Assembly (NCBI GenBank): GCA_963765285.1
Contig: CAVXVR010000001.1
Coordinates: 142,731 to 206,730, forward strand
DNA: 64,000 nucleotides
Reading direction: 5' to 3'
Source: CAVWZH01 sp963765285
GTDB taxonomy: Bacteria > Acidobacteriota > Terriglobia > Terriglobales > Acidobacteriaceae
In this document: piece after piece, positions 54,839-62,801 of the stretch
How the letters are laid out: every line of letters begins with the position of its first letter
How positions within the stretch are numbered: the first letter of the stretch is position 1
Made by a program: the position numbers and the translations under genes
The notes under the pieces: model-generated
The model's input: only the letters and a program-made list of their open reading frames with translations
Told to the model about the DNA's origin: nothing
Database searches by the model: none

Positions 54839-55432
54839 CTACCGACCCCCAAACACCCAGGGCTTCCAGATAGGACGCCACCCTACTCGCTGCAACTCAG
54901 GTTCCTCCACATCCTCTTCCGCTGAGGCACTCTCCGCTACCTCGTTCGCGCCCTCTCCACCACGGAAAAAATCCCAGGCCTCTCGATACTTCTCAAACCG
55001 CGCCCGCTCACATCCCCCGTCCGGATAAAGCCGCAAACTAGTTCCCGCCGCAATCGCCTGCACCGGCACCACGTACCACACATCCCGCGGAACAATATGC
55101 GCCGCCAGCACATCAATCTCCGCCTCGGTGTAAACCACTTTCCTTTCTCCATACACCGAATGGATCGGCTGGATATGGTATCCCCCGGCATGCATCGCCG
55201 CCGTGCACTTGATCTGCACCCGCCAGAAGCGCCCGCCCGCATCCACCACAAAGTCGTAGCGCTCGCTGTCGCCCCACGGCTTCGTCACCTTAAATCCCAG
55301 CCCCACCGCCTTGTGCAGAAACGCCGCCTCCGATACTTCCCCGGAACGCTTCGTATTGCGAGCCTTCTTTATCCCGTCGTCTTTCCCTGACAGCGATTTT
55401 GGATCACCAGATTCTCGTGCCATGACTCCCAT
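54839..55432 (-). CDS. PD-(D/E)XK nuclease-like protein (group I intron-endonuclease type)
   Basis: 197 aa. The core reads RSGEVSEAAFLHKAVGLGFK (possible first Glu), ERYDFVVDAGGRFWRVQIKC, which fits D...(E/Q)xK, and later VYTEAEIDVLAAHIVPRDVW and YVVPVQAI. This is the pattern of group I intron-associated PD-(D/E)XK endonucleases and related restriction-like folds. No intron is seen here; it may be a stand-alone nuclease. The C-terminal 50 residues are acidic, and the gene lies between repeat blocks. Confidence 0.7.
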   Translation of the reverse strand: MGVMARESGDPKSLSGKDDGIKKARNTKRSGEVSEAAFLHKAVGLGFKVTKPWGDSERYDFVVDAGGRFWRVQIKCTAAMHAGGYHIQPIHSVYGERKVVYTEAEIDVLAAHIVPRDVWYVVPVQAIAAGTSLRLYPDGGCERARFEKYREAWDFFRGGEGANEVAESASAEEDVEEPELQRVGWRPIWKPWVFGGR

Positions 55433-55601
55433 CTTTCGAACGAAAAAGTTAACCGGCCCAGAAACAAACGACTCACCGACTCATAAGTACAATCCCATAA
55501 GTACATCGCGGAATCGGCCCCAACTTCCCTTATCGCGTATCCAAAAACTGAGGTCAAGAGAAAAAGTTCGAAGAGAGAAACGCGGGCGGCCCGTCTTTTG
55601 G

Positions 55602-56260
55602 CCTTTGATCTCGCCGGCACCGTCCCAACAAGGGGTGCCCCACTCTTCGCGTTTTTTGCGAAGGGTGGGAGGCAAGAATCTCGACACCCGGCTCTTGATC
55701 TCGCCGACACCACCCCAACAACGGCTGCCCCACCTTTCGCGGTTTTCGAAAGAGCCTGCCTTGAGCGAAGTCGAAAGGTGGGAGGCAAGACCCTCGACAC
55801 CGGGCTTTTGATCTCGCCGGCACCCTCCCAACAAGGGGTGCCCCACTCTTCGCGTTTTTTGCGAAGGGTGGGAGGCAAGAATCTCGACACCCGGCTCTTG
55901 ATCTCGCCGGCACCCTCCCAACAAGGGCTGCCCCACTTTCGCGTTTTTTGCGAAGAGGTGGGAGGCAAGATCTCGACACCGGGCTTTTGATCTCGCCGGC
56001 ACCCTCCCAACAAGGGGTGCCCCACTCTTCGCGTTTTTTGCGAAGGGTGGGAGGCAAGAATCTCGACACCCGGCTTTTGATCTCGCCTGCACCATCCCAA
56101 CAAGGGGTGCCCCACTCTTCGCGTTTTTTGCGAAAGGTGGGAGGCAAGACCCTCGACACCGGGCTTTTGATCTCGCCGACACCGTCCCAACAAGGGGTGC
56201 CCCACTCTTCGCGTTTTTTGCGAAAGGTGGGAGGCAAGACCCTCGACACCGCCGCCGCTC
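55602..56260 (+). repeat. Tandem array of about seven 90-bp hairpin units
   Basis: GATCTCGCC recurs at 55607, 55697, 55810, 55900, 55989, 56079 and 56169, giving a period of 90 bp (89-90) except where a 25-bp module at 55753 lengthens one unit. Each unit holds CCAACAAGGGGTGCCCCA and a 12-bp stem CCCACTCTTCGC / GCGAAGGGTGGG around a T-rich loop. Because 90 is a multiple of three, long spurious reading frames run through the array on both strands. Confidence 0.9.
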
Positions 56261-56292
56261 CGGTTTGCCTTCCTGCCCCCCTCTAGTTGTTG

Positions 56293-56356
56293 TCATCTCG
56301 AGCGGAGCACGCCGATTCGCGTTGCGAATCGGCATGCGTAGTCGAGAGACCTGCTT
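56293..56356. repeat. GTCATCTCGAGCG hairpin element
   Basis: GTCATCTCGAGCG, then a hairpin GCCGATTCGCG / TGCGAATCGGC, then a closing GTCGAGAGAC. It is a simple single-arm relative of the 4514 element. Confidence 0.6.
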
Positions 56357-56401
56357 TTTATCTTTCAGAGCGGACAAACGGAACGGCTCAGCCCAGACCC
56401 A

Positions 56402-56446
56402 GCTCCGCAGGAGCGAAATACCTTAGCCCCGGACGTAAGTCCGGGG
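56402..56446. repeat. Two-hairpin structured repeat with GNRA loop
   Basis: GCTCC-GCA-GGAGC (56402-56414), the 12-nt linker GAAATACCTTAG, then CCCCGGAC-GTAA-GTCCGGGG (56427-56446). Its stems differ from those of the 43380 copy, but every pair is kept. Confidence 0.7.
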
Positions 56447-56555
56447 TGAAGTCGACCACGATCTCCGCCCCGCAAGGAATCCCAACTCCTAAACAGGGTG
56501 AGGGTTGGCCACGCGCGCCGTTCGTGTGGGTTTTGTGGGGTTGAAAACCTGTAAG

Positions 56556-56600
56556 TGGTTGCGGGGGGCAGATTTGAACCACCGACCTTTGGGTTATGAG
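56556..56600 (-). pseudogene. 3' fragment of tRNA-fMet (attachment-site-like remnant)
   Basis: On the minus strand, 45 bases match the 3' part of the intact initiator tRNA at 63457-63533, from the anticodon loop (CTCATAAC) through the CCA end, with two mismatches in the T-arm region. It lacks the 5' half. It is oriented opposite to the intact gene. Integrases often leave such 3' tRNA copies, but a standard insertion gives direct, not inverted, copies. Confidence 0.7.
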
Positions 56601-56779
56601 TGCGGCTGGCAACGATGTATCAACAGGTTGCGCGGTGTGATCGGGGTTGTTCGAGAACGTTTCGGGGTAGACGGATGTGGCTCTTGTGGGGTTATTGTGG
56701 GGTTTTTCTCGGGCAACGAATTGGTTATATTGTTCTCTTACACTTTCCGGACGGCGTGGCGGAGGACACGATTCGAATT

Positions 56780-57256
56780 TTACCAATCCTTATAGCCCGT
56801 GCCATCCAGTCCCTTGCCTTGGGACTTGGTGTACACATCGAACACGTTCTGGCCGCCCCACGAGTCGGAGTCTAAATCATCCTGCATTGAGCGCAATCCC
56901 CAGTCTGTGTTGCCAGTCATGGGATCGACGGGAATTCGCCTTAGAAGCGAATCTTCTTGCCGTTCACATCGAGCCCGTCTACGAGGGTTTGCAAATCGGG
57001 CGGATAGCCTTGGGTATCCACTTTGATCTGGAACCCGCCGCGGTCAGCGGCATCCTTGTAGCGGTCAATCGCATCGCGCATTTCCCACAGGTCGCGGCGC
57101 AAGTCCCGCTCGCGTTCGCGCTTGATGGCAACCCGCGCCATAGGCACCGTCAGCCCGGTCAGAACCACTAAGATGGCGGTCGCCACGATCAGCTCGACCA
57201 GGGTGAATCCACGCTTTTCCTGCGTGAAAAACGTGCTTCGGAGTTACATACTTCAT
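56780..57256 (-). pseudogene. Type II secretion pseudopilin (GspG/PulG-like), two frameshifts
   Basis: The prepilin motif RGFTLVELIVATAILVVLTG is readable on the minus strand near 57207-57165. Next come ARVAIKRERERDLRRDLWEM, DAIDRYKDAADRGG and DTQGYPPDLQTLVDG, then after a shift near 56943 IPVDPMTGNTDWGLRS, SWGGQNVFDVYTKSQG and the stop at 56780. Another shift near the start separates the ATG at 57256 from the motif. Pseudopilins form the T2SS or pilus-like rod; no other system genes are nearby. Confidence 0.72.
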
Positions 57257-57757
57257 AGAGATCGATCTCGGCCTACCGCGTCGAGTTGGCGCCGGCCTGC
57301 CACGCGAACAAACGAACTGGAATCGAAAGCAGGCCGCGGCACTGCTCCAAATCAGCTACAAGCTCTGCTTTACAAAATCCGCCCGCACGGAATCGCCCAA
57401 ACCAAAAACCACAATCCCTCGGCTGGCGCGTGGGTTCACTTCCGAGCAAAACTAGCCGAGTGTTCCGGCAGGCACATTATGTGATGACGATAGAGGGCAG
57501 AGAAAAAAGAGAAGATGACGTACGCGTGTTGACTTTTTTATGCCCACCTTTGCAAAAACCGCAAAGGTGCGCCACCCGCCCGCGAAACCAAACGCCCCGG
57601 AAGCACCACGTCACCCCCGGCAGCAGGATCAGGAACGAGCAGCAGCGGATCGGCGGCTAAAGGAAAAAACTCCCACCCCTAACCTCACCCGCTCGCCGGA
57701 TCGCAGCTCCCAGCAGCCGAGAAACGCTAGCGGGACGTGTCCTGCTCGGCAGTCCAA
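57257..57757. other. Intergenic region with no supported gene
   Basis: About 500 bp between the pseudopilin remnant and a membrane-protein gene. The only structure noted is a hairpin CACCTTTGC / GCAAAGGTG at about 57543-57570, similar to the repeat stems. ORFs here look non-coding. Confidence 0.5.
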
Positions 57758-58147
57758 TCATTCGTTCTCATCGTTGGAAGAAGAACCGTTCGACATAAGA
57801 TTTTCTGCAAACTTCAAAGCCCCCGAGATGATCAGGAAGTCCGCGATTCCAATCGGCATCGCGTAAAAAATCGTCGGAGCATTCTTGGGCCATTGAACCA
57901 TGAACACTAGCGGGACGTGGAGCGCAAAGATAACAGCAATGATCGCCCAGAACCAGACGTGTTTCCTTAGGTACCAGCGGAGTTTGATGGCGAAGACCAT
58001 CACACCTACCACAATGTAGGCGGCCAGACCTGCATCGGCGTTATACAAGAAAGTGACGAGAACGAATACCGGCGCCACCAAAGCCGCAAGTTTTAGGCCT
58101 GTGTAGTCGACAGGTTCTTTCTCCTTGGGCGATTCGTAATCAAACAT
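57758..58147 (-). CDS. Small membrane protein, candidate immunity protein of the displaced RHS tip
   Basis: 129 aa with four membrane helices (LKLAALVAPVFVLVTFLYNA, GLAAYIVVGVMVFAIKL, FWAIIAVIFALHVPLVFMV, AMPIGIADFLIISGALKFA). It has an acidic N-terminus and an acidic tail (GSSSNDENE). There is no known family. It directly follows a displaced RHS tip, the place where immunity genes are found in RHS loci, so immunity is inferred from position only. Confidence 0.55.
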   Translation of the reverse strand: MFDYESPKEKEPVDYTGLKLAALVAPVFVLVTFLYNADAGLAAYIVVGVMVFAIKLRWYLRKHVWFWAIIAVIFALHVPLVFMVQWPKNAPTIFYAMPIGIADFLIISGALKFAENLMSNGSSSNDENE

Positions 58148-58187
58148 CTGTATTCACCATGGGCGAACCACTGGTCTCCTCAACTGC

Positions 58188-58748
58188 TCACCAGCATCTC
58201 GCAACCGTCTTGGCCAACTGGTAGCCGTCGTATAGTCCTATGCCCGCCGAGAGAAAATTGCCGAGGACAGGTATCACCTTGCCGCCTTCTAGGGCCGTAT
58301 CTGCAAGCGTAAGGCCCAAACCTGCACCTGCGCCAGCAGCTCCGACGGGAGATTCATCGGGAAGTCCCGTTGCTATCCCATAGGCAGCACCGCCATATGC
58401 CACGATGCCGTTAACTGCCCTAGCACCAGCGGCAGTCGCCGAAACCACGTTTCCAAACGCTGGAATAGCCCCAACAACGTCAAGCCCAAGGGAGATTGCA
58501 CCCTGCGCGATAGCTGCGCCGCAACCCGCTGGGCGCGGCTTCATCATCGTCGAAGGAACACAAATCCCTGTAGTCGAGTTGCACGACACATTGCTAGGCC
58601 CGTTGTTTGCGGCATTAGATGCGGTGTACGAGTGCCGCTGCGACCCAGCTTCCAATAAGCAGGGCCAAAATGATCCACGCTGACGCCCCGATATAGAGGA
58701 AACGGAAGTTCCATCGCCTATCGGACCCTGCGCCTGATCGAGTTGCAA
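58188..58748 (-). CDS. Displaced (orphan) RHS C-terminal tip, candidate toxin domain
   Basis: The first 37 codons overlap the preceding membrane-protein gene and are probably not translated; the tip itself starts near 58640 (HSYTASNAANNGPSNVSCNS). It continues GCGAAIAQGAISLGLDVVGA, ATGLPDESPVGAAGAGAGLG and KVIPVLGNFLSAGIGLYDGY, very Gly/Ala-rich with hydrophobic helices. Similar segments occur at the ends of RHS proteins, and the lack of a good start is typical of displaced tips. The mode of action is unknown; a membrane-acting toxin is possible. Confidence 0.5.
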   Translation of the reverse strand: MQLDQAQGPIGDGTSVSSISGRQRGSFWPCLLEAGSQRHSYTASNAANNGPSNVSCNSTTGICVPSTMMKPRPAGCGAAIAQGAISLGLDVVGAIPAFGNVVSATAAGARAVNGIVAYGGAAYGIATGLPDESPVGAAGAGAGLGLTLADTALEGGKVIPVLGNFLSAGIGLYDGYQLAKTVARCW

Positions 58749-58920
58749 GCGCAGTTCCTACAGCTCGCATCGCCCAAGCGCAGGAGAGTCCGACTACTGC
58801 CCCGACGACGATGGCCACCCCATACCCAAGCCATCCTTTCTGTACGTCTCGTACCGTCGCCAATGCACCGACTAGGGGCATCACCGCACAGAGCGCCGTC
58901 ATCAGATCCCAGAGTGTCAT
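58615..58920 (-). CDS. Small membrane protein, candidate immunity protein of the RHS
   Basis: 101 aa, about three membrane helices (DLMTALCAVMPLVGALAT, GVAIVVGAVVGLSCAWAM, FLYIGASAWIILALLIGSW). It begins five bases after the RHS stop, on the same strand, which is the usual immunity-gene position. No family is recognised. Confidence 0.55.
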   Translation of the reverse strand: MTLWDLMTALCAVMPLVGALATVRDVQKGWLGYGVAIVVGAVVGLSCAWAMRAVGTALATRSGAGSDRRWNFRFLYIGASAWIILALLIGSWVAAALVHRI

Positions 58921-58924
58921 AACG

Positions 58925-60697
58925 CTAGCACCCGCTCTTTACTACGCGTGCTGCACCAGCCCCAGCAGCAGCGGCAGCGCCTCCTGCGCTTCCAGGATTG
59001 GGTCCCGTCCCTAACCACTGCCCCGGTGATCCTAAATTGGGGTTGTATCCCTGAGACCAATCGCTCCCCAAACTCCACGGCGGACTTGGCACGCCATTGA
59101 TTCCTTCAGCAATGGCTCGACCACCAACTCCTCCGACGGAGGCACCCCCCAAAACTGATCCAGCATCGTATGCAAGTCCTGCCCAGTTACTCGATTTAAT
59201 CTGTCCTATAACGTCGTAACCAAGGGCAGCACCTCCCGCAACGGCGAGTACTCCCAAGACGCCGGTGACTGCGGCGACCGGAGCACCGACAGCCACCGCC
59301 CCGACAGCGAGAGCACCAACGGCCAGGGCACTAGCCGCTCCTACCACAGCGCCTTTGGCTAGACACACGCCGATCTGCTTAGCTCCGTTGTTTGCGGGAC
59401 TGCCGCCGCCCTGGAAATTCGGGTCACCAAAAAGACCATTCTTTGAAAAGAACGGGTCTAAATATGTCGTGCCCAGCCAAGGTGTAAGGTCTGTCCATCC
59501 ACAATCCCGACGACAATAAGCGTCAGTGTAAAAGGTATACTCTGCATCGGGAGCCGGCGTCGGAGTCGGAGTCGGAGTCGGCGTCGGAGTCGGGTCGCCT
59601 GCCACGCCTTGCAGGTCGCCGGTCCAGCTATTATTATCCCAGCCGTTACCACTGCCACCCTGCCCGGTATTCGGATTCGATGGCTCCCCGCCGCCTGTGT
59701 CACATCCACCGCCACCGTATCCAGCCACAGGCTCACAGCCACTACCATCATCCTCTCCCTCCATTCCTAGCGGATCGATAAGTGCCAGGGGATTGTTCAT
59801 CACATACGCATATCGATTCCAGGTTTGCGGCGTGCTCGGATTAACCGCACCCATTCCCGCCGGATCCGGAGAAATCCATCGCCCTTGCGAGTAACTGTGA
59901 CGCCGCGCCGGAAAATCATAGAGGCTGCTTGCCGTGTCTTGTTCCTGGCCCGTGAACGAGGCATCCGTGCTTCCCGACGTAGCATATTGCTCTCCAAATG
60001 GAGCATAGGCCGAACTGGAATACATGGTCCGCGTTGACGTCGAGGTAAGCCGCGAAGTTCCTAGCCAATCCGAATGCCGATAGTACGCCAGTCCCGAAGA
60101 GTTGTAGATTACCTTCGCTCCGCCCGGCAATGCGATCAATGCTTTCACTAGCGTCTGTCCGTTTGCGGTGCCCACCTTTGCCCCGGTTGGTGCGTAAATG
60201 AACTCAGTGTACGTTCCACTCACGTTCTTTTCCACTGTCCTGCCCAGAGCATCGTAAGTGACGCCAACGGAATTGACGGTGACGGGACGATTATCCGCAT
60301 CCCAGGTGTAGGTGTTTAGATTGTCCGTGGTGAGATTTCCGTTGGCGTCGTAGGCCACTGAGACTCCCGGGATCGCCGTGAACCGATTCGTCGGGTTGGT
60401 GGTGGAGTAAGTTGGAGCAAACGCCAGGCCGTTGTCGCCGGTCGGCACGCTCTTGGTGATGTTGCCGAAGGCGTCATAGCTGAAGTTCTGCGTCCAGAGC
60501 ACGCCGCAGCCCGCCGTTGCAATGCGTTGCAAATCGTCGTGGACGTAGTTGCAGGTTTGACTGTCTGTCGTGTTAAGTGCGTCCACAATCACGAGCTTGT
60601 TCAGTGACCCGTTCTTATTCCAGGTCAGCGTTCCTTTGTCCGTCTGGCTGTTCACGGCTGGCTGGCCCACCTTAGCTTTTGATCTCGCATGCACCAT
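58925..60697 (-). CDS. RHS-repeat core with C-terminal tip, 5'-truncated
   Basis: The conserved RHS part reads YDANGNLTTDNLNTYTWDAD, VTYDALGRTVEKNVSG, TSRLTSTSTRTMYSSSAYAP, DFPARRHSYSQGRWISPDPA and NRYAYVMNNPLALIDPLGM, the boundary of the variable tip. The tip (about 260 aa) has a Pro-Thr repeat, Cys-containing TDAYCRRDCGWTDLTPWLG and a long Gly/Ala-rich hydrophobic stretch. The usual long N-terminal RHS repeat region is missing: before about 60660 the frame runs into a dispersed hairpin repeat and its first residues are repeat-encoded. RHS proteins deliver toxins in contact competition. Confidence 0.82.
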   Translation of the reverse strand: MVHARSKAKVGQPAVNSQTDKGTLTWNKNGSLNKLVIVDALNTTDSQTCNYVHDDLQRIATAGCGVLWTQNFSYDAFGNITKSVPTGDNGLAFAPTYSTTNPTNRFTAIPGVSVAYDANGNLTTDNLNTYTWDADNRPVTVNSVGVTYDALGRTVEKNVSGTYTEFIYAPTGAKVGTANGQTLVKALIALPGGAKVIYNSSGLAYYRHSDWLGTSRLTSTSTRTMYSSSAYAPFGEQYATSGSTDASFTGQEQDTASSLYDFPARRHSYSQGRWISPDPAGMGAVNPSTPQTWNRYAYVMNNPLALIDPLGMEGEDDGSGCEPVAGYGGGGCDTGGGEPSNPNTGQGGSGNGWDNNSWTGDLQGVAGDPTPTPTPTPTPTPAPDAEYTFYTDAYCRRDCGWTDLTPWLGTTYLDPFFSKNGLFGDPNFQGGGSPANNGAKQIGVCLAKGAVVGAASALAVGALAVGAVAVGAPVAAVTGVLGVLAVAGGAALGYDVIGQIKSSNWAGLAYDAGSVLGGASVGGVGGRAIAEGINGVPSPPWSLGSDWSQGYNPNLGSPGQWLGTGPNPGSAGGAAAAAGAGAARVVKSGC

Positions 60698-60763
60698 CCC
60701 AACATGGGGTGCCCCACTCTTCGCGTTTTTTGCGAAGGGTGGGAGGCAAGAACCCCGACACCC
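60664..60763 (+). repeat. Single copy of the 90-bp hairpin unit
   Basis: GGCCCACCTTAGCTTTTGAT through CATGGGGTGCCCCACTCTTC, with the stem CCCACTCTTCGC / GCGAAGGGTGGG. It lies exactly between the acyl-CoA ligase stop and the truncated RHS start, as if it caused or replaced the missing RHS part. Confidence 0.85.
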
Positions 60764-62539
60764 TTATGCACCACCCTTGCCCCCCGCCTCCGCCTTCTCA
60801 TACATCTCCTCAATCTCCCCGCGATACCGCTCTTCCACCACTCGCCTTCGCATCTTCAAACTGGCGGTAAGACTTCCATCTTCGGCCGTAAATTCATCTG
60901 CCACCAGCAGCACTTTTTTCAGCTTCTCGAACTGCGCCAGGTCTTGATTCACGTTCTCCACAATTTTCTCGAACAACACCTGCACTTCAGGCAGCGAAAC
61001 CAGATGCTCACGCGATGAGAACGCTGCCTTATTGGTTTGCGCCCAGTCCTCAAGTAACGGAAAGTTCGGCGAGATCAGGACAGCAGGGAACTTGCGCCTG
61101 TCTCCCAGCACCACGGCTTCTGCCACAAACGCATGATGCTTCAGAGAATTCTCAATCGGTTGGGGAGCAATGAATTTTCCGCCGGAAGTCTTGATCAAGT
61201 CTTTCTTACGGTCGGTGACGGAAAGAAAACCCTCGGCATCCAGGTTCCCGATGTCGCCCGTCTTGAACCAGCCATCCACAAACGCGTTTTCGGTTTCTTC
61301 CGGCTTCTTCCAGTATCCCTTGAAGACCGAAGGCCCGCGCACCAGGATTTCTCCATCCGCCGCGATCTTCACTTCCACATTCGGCAATGGCTTGCCCACC
61401 GTTCCCAGCTTGTGCGCGCCGGGCGTGTTGACCGCGATCACCGGAGAAGTTTCCGTGAGCCCGTACCCCTCATGAATGCGAATGCCAATGTCGGCATACC
61501 ATTTCGCCAGCTCCCGCCCCAGCGGCGCTCCACCGGAGATGAACAAGTCCGCCCGGCCCCCTATGCCGGCCCGCACCTTAGAGAACACCCACCGGTTGGC
61601 TAGCTTCCAGTTCCGCGATTGCGGCGTCTTGCCCGCCAGAACCTCAGCCCGGTGGTCTCGTCCCACCGAAAGCGCCCAGCGGTAGATCAGATTCTTCGGA
61701 AGCGCTTCCGTTTGCCGGTCCACTTGACTGTGAATCTTTTCGTACACCCGCGGAACGCCCACAAAAATCGTGGGCCGCACTTCAAGCAGCGCCTGCGGCA
61801 GATGTTCCATGAACGGAACGTAGGCCAGCGTCACACCGTTGTACAGCATCGCGAAATCCACGTGGCGGGCAGTCACGTGCGACAGCGGCAAAAAGGAAAT
61901 GCTTACCTGCCCCGGTTTCACGTCAAATCCCTCGAGAGACACCAGGTTCGAAGCCATGTTTCTATGTGTGAGCATCACGCCCTTGGGCGTCCCAGTGGTG
62001 CCCGACGTATAAATGATGGTAGCGAGATCCTCCGGAACCACCGCTCGCGCAATCGCCTCAACCTCTTCCTCCCGGCCGGAACCGGAATCCATCATAAGGT
62101 CCTGCATGTTGACCGCTTCGGGAGCGTCGACGGCATCCATGACAACGATTTGCTCCACCTGGCTCTGACGCGTAATCGTCAGTACCTTGCGGAGTTGCGC
62201 CGCCGACGAAACAAACAGAACGCGCACTCCGGCATCTTTCAGGACGTAGGCGATCTGTTCCGCTGTCAGCGTGGCGTAAATCGGGACAGTCACTGCGCCC
62301 AGAAGCAGCGAAGCAAAGTCAGCAGTCGTCCACCCCGGACGGTTTTCGCTCAGGATCGCGACCCGGTCCTTATGGCCGATGCCCCATGCGCGCAGCGCCC
62401 GCGCCACGCCTGTCACCTGTTGCTTGAGTTGTTGCGAAGAAATGGAAATCCACTGGCCTTGCTGGCGGTGGCGCATGACATCAGGCCGGTCGGCGCTGAC
62501 AACCTGAAAGAAGACGTCGTTGAGGGTCCGTAAGCTCAT
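60764..62539 (-). CDS. fadD: Long-chain acyl-CoA synthetase (AMP-dependent)
   Basis: ATG 62539 (MSLRTLNDVFFQVVSADRPD), 591 aa. The adenylate-forming motifs are IIYTSGTTGTPKGVMLTHRN (P-loop), HEGYGLTETSPVIAVN, WFKTGDIGNLDAEG and SVTDRKKDLIKTSGGKFIAP. It resembles the FAA1-like bacterial ligases that activate long-chain fatty acids for lipid synthesis or breakdown. The symbol is used in a broad sense. No beta-oxidation genes adjoin it. Confidence 0.9.
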   Translation of the reverse strand: MSLRTLNDVFFQVVSADRPDVMRHRQQGQWISISSQQLKQQVTGVARALRAWGIGHKDRVAILSENRPGWTTADFASLLLGAVTVPIYATLTAEQIAYVLKDAGVRVLFVSSAAQLRKVLTITRQSQVEQIVVMDAVDAPEAVNMQDLMMDSGSGREEEVEAIARAVVPEDLATIIYTSGTTGTPKGVMLTHRNMASNLVSLEGFDVKPGQVSISFLPLSHVTARHVDFAMLYNGVTLAYVPFMEHLPQALLEVRPTIFVGVPRVYEKIHSQVDRQTEALPKNLIYRWALSVGRDHRAEVLAGKTPQSRNWKLANRWVFSKVRAGIGGRADLFISGGAPLGRELAKWYADIGIRIHEGYGLTETSPVIAVNTPGAHKLGTVGKPLPNVEVKIAADGEILVRGPSVFKGYWKKPEETENAFVDGWFKTGDIGNLDAEGFLSVTDRKKDLIKTSGGKFIAPQPIENSLKHHAFVAEAVVLGDRRKFPAVLISPNFPLLEDWAQTNKAAFSSREHLVSLPEVQVLFEKIVENVNQDLAQFEKLKKVLLVADEFTAEDGSLTASLKMRRRVVEERYRGEIEEMYEKAEAGGKGGA

Positions 62540-62637
62540 CACCCGCGCAGCAACTAGAAATGTACTGTTTTGCGGCAGAGACAGCAATGTCGTCCGAAGT
62601 TCCGCATTGGTGCTGGGTTCCTCCAAGCCTCGTCCTG

Positions 62638-62688
62638 GTCATCTCGAAGCCCCGCGTTTTTAGCAGCGGGGCGAGAGATCTCGCGCGG
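62638..62688 (+). repeat. GTCATCTCGAAGCCCCGC hairpin repeat
   Basis: The third copy of the 42275/52618 family, with the stem CCCCGC / GCGGGG and a GATCTCGCGCGG tail, without the nested module. It occupies the gap upstream of the peroxiredoxin gene. Confidence 0.7.
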
Positions 62689-62801
62689 ACTACAACCGTC
62701 ATTAACCATCAAACTGCACCGATAGCCCCAAGTTCCACGTTGACCGCTCTCTCGCTTCAACGATAGGCTGTTGCCAAGATCTCTCCACGGAGCGAAATCC
62801 C

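Noticed and set aside
55602..56260. Possible CRISPR array
   Set aside because: Units are contiguous near-identical 90-mers with no unique spacers, and no cas genes are present.
55369..56377. Long minus-strand reading frames of 230-300 aa with repeated motifs
   Set aside because: They are translations of the 90-bp tandem repeat, whose length is a multiple of three; three overlapping frames are open at once and none has a ribosome site.
56556..56600. Complete tRNA gene on the minus strand
   Set aside because: Only the 3' 45 bases match; the 5' half and D-arm are missing.
56388..56786. Minus-strand ORF of 132 aa
   Set aside because: It translates the tRNA-fMet remnant and flanking repeat; no protein family sequence.
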